A DNA stretch of 50,364 nt from an uncultured Prevotellaceae bacterium (lineage in GTDB: Bacteria; Bacteroidota; Bacteroidia; Bacteroidales; Bacteroidaceae): assembly GCA_946184125.1 (NCBI GenBank), contig CAMHEL010000010.1, positions 1-50,364 on the forward strand. The letters are read 5' to 3'. Of this stretch, positions 50,283 through 50,364 are shown piece after piece. Numbering within the stretch: the first letter of the stretch is position 1; every line of letters starts with the position of its first letter. The notes beneath the pieces were generated by a model. That model was given only the letters and a program-made list of their open reading frames with translations. It ran no database searches and was not told the origin of the DNA. Position numbers and translations under genes: made by a program.

Positions 50283-50364
50283 ATGAAAAAGAGAGTAAAA
50301 AAAGTGGTGTTCAGCCTTTTGGCTTTGGTGTTGGTAGGTATTCTTTCCATGGGTTGTTGGATAT
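50283..50364 (+). CDS. Lipoprotein, 5' end only (cut by window edge)
   Basis: Translation from the ATG at 50283 gives 27 residues: a basic start (MKKRVKKVV), a hydrophobic core and a lipobox-like SMGC followed by WI. This looks like a lipoprotein signal peptide. The promoter at 50226-50257 supports a real gene. Nothing can be said about the mature protein. Confidence 0.7.
   Translation, partial: MKKRVKKVVFSLLALVLVGILSMGCWI

Overview
The window looks like a chromosomal segment of a Bacteroidales bacterium, most likely Prevotella or a close relative. Supporting signs are a pyrophosphate-dependent phosphofructokinase, two C10 (streptopain/interpain-like) proteases with dockerin-like tails, one carrying BspA/DUF285 repeats, a TonB-linked outer-membrane protein, PepSY-like periplasmic proteins, weak or absent Shine-Dalgarno sites, and several promoters that fit the Bacteroidetes consensus TTTG-N(19-21)-TAnnTTTG. 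No rRNA, tRNA, CRISPR array, intact transposase or prophage gene was recognised.

Layout. 1-7.8 kb (minus strand): palindromic REP-like units, a PP2C-like protein overlapping ygiQ, a small unknown gene, a large secreted amidase-like protein, an acyltransferase and a small membrane protein. 8-18.2 kb: pfp with a structured leader, GH25 lysozyme, prmA, a Tyr/Trp/Ser/Gly-rich secreted protein, an OmpP1/FadL-type porin, an acidic unknown protein, a 300-bp heptanucleotide repeat array, a nitrilase-family amidase and rarA. 18.3-31.8 kb: deoD, a C10 protease, a 951-residue corrinoid methyltransferase fusion, then a probable long minus-strand operon (DivIC/FtsB-like, membrane protein, DUF4369 lipoprotein, dihydroorotase, free-standing MetH activation domain, metallophosphoesterase, acyltransferase). 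32-41.3 kb: a second C10 protease, a large outer-membrane beta-barrel protein, an orphan promoter-terminator pair that looks like a small RNA gene, two PepSY-like proteins, a mosaic of intergenic repeats, and a type-B carboxylesterase. 41.5-50.4 kb: nagB, an STAS/SpoIIE partner-switching pair, an alginate-export-type porin, an ECF sigma factor with a membrane TonB-type partner and a third gene, a 900-bp repeat-rich gap, and the start of a lipoprotein gene.

The most interesting system is the rearranged methionine synthase. The gene at 22407-25262 fuses an N-terminal UROD-like domain to a zinc homocysteine methyltransferase and a B12-binding module. It has no recognisable methyltetrahydrofolate-binding domain and no reactivation domain. 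The reactivation domain is a separate gene at 27942-28754. This could be a methionine synthase with a different methyl source, or a split MetH whose folate module lies elsewhere.

The noncoding DNA is also unusual. There are heptanucleotide arrays at four loci, a recurrent 15-mer (TAAGTAGGTRATYAA) that carries stop codons in all three frames and sits in gene leaders, a 16-bp inverted repeat in the pfp leader built from that 15-mer, and an 18-bp inverted repeat bracketing the gap between the sigma factor and its partner gene.
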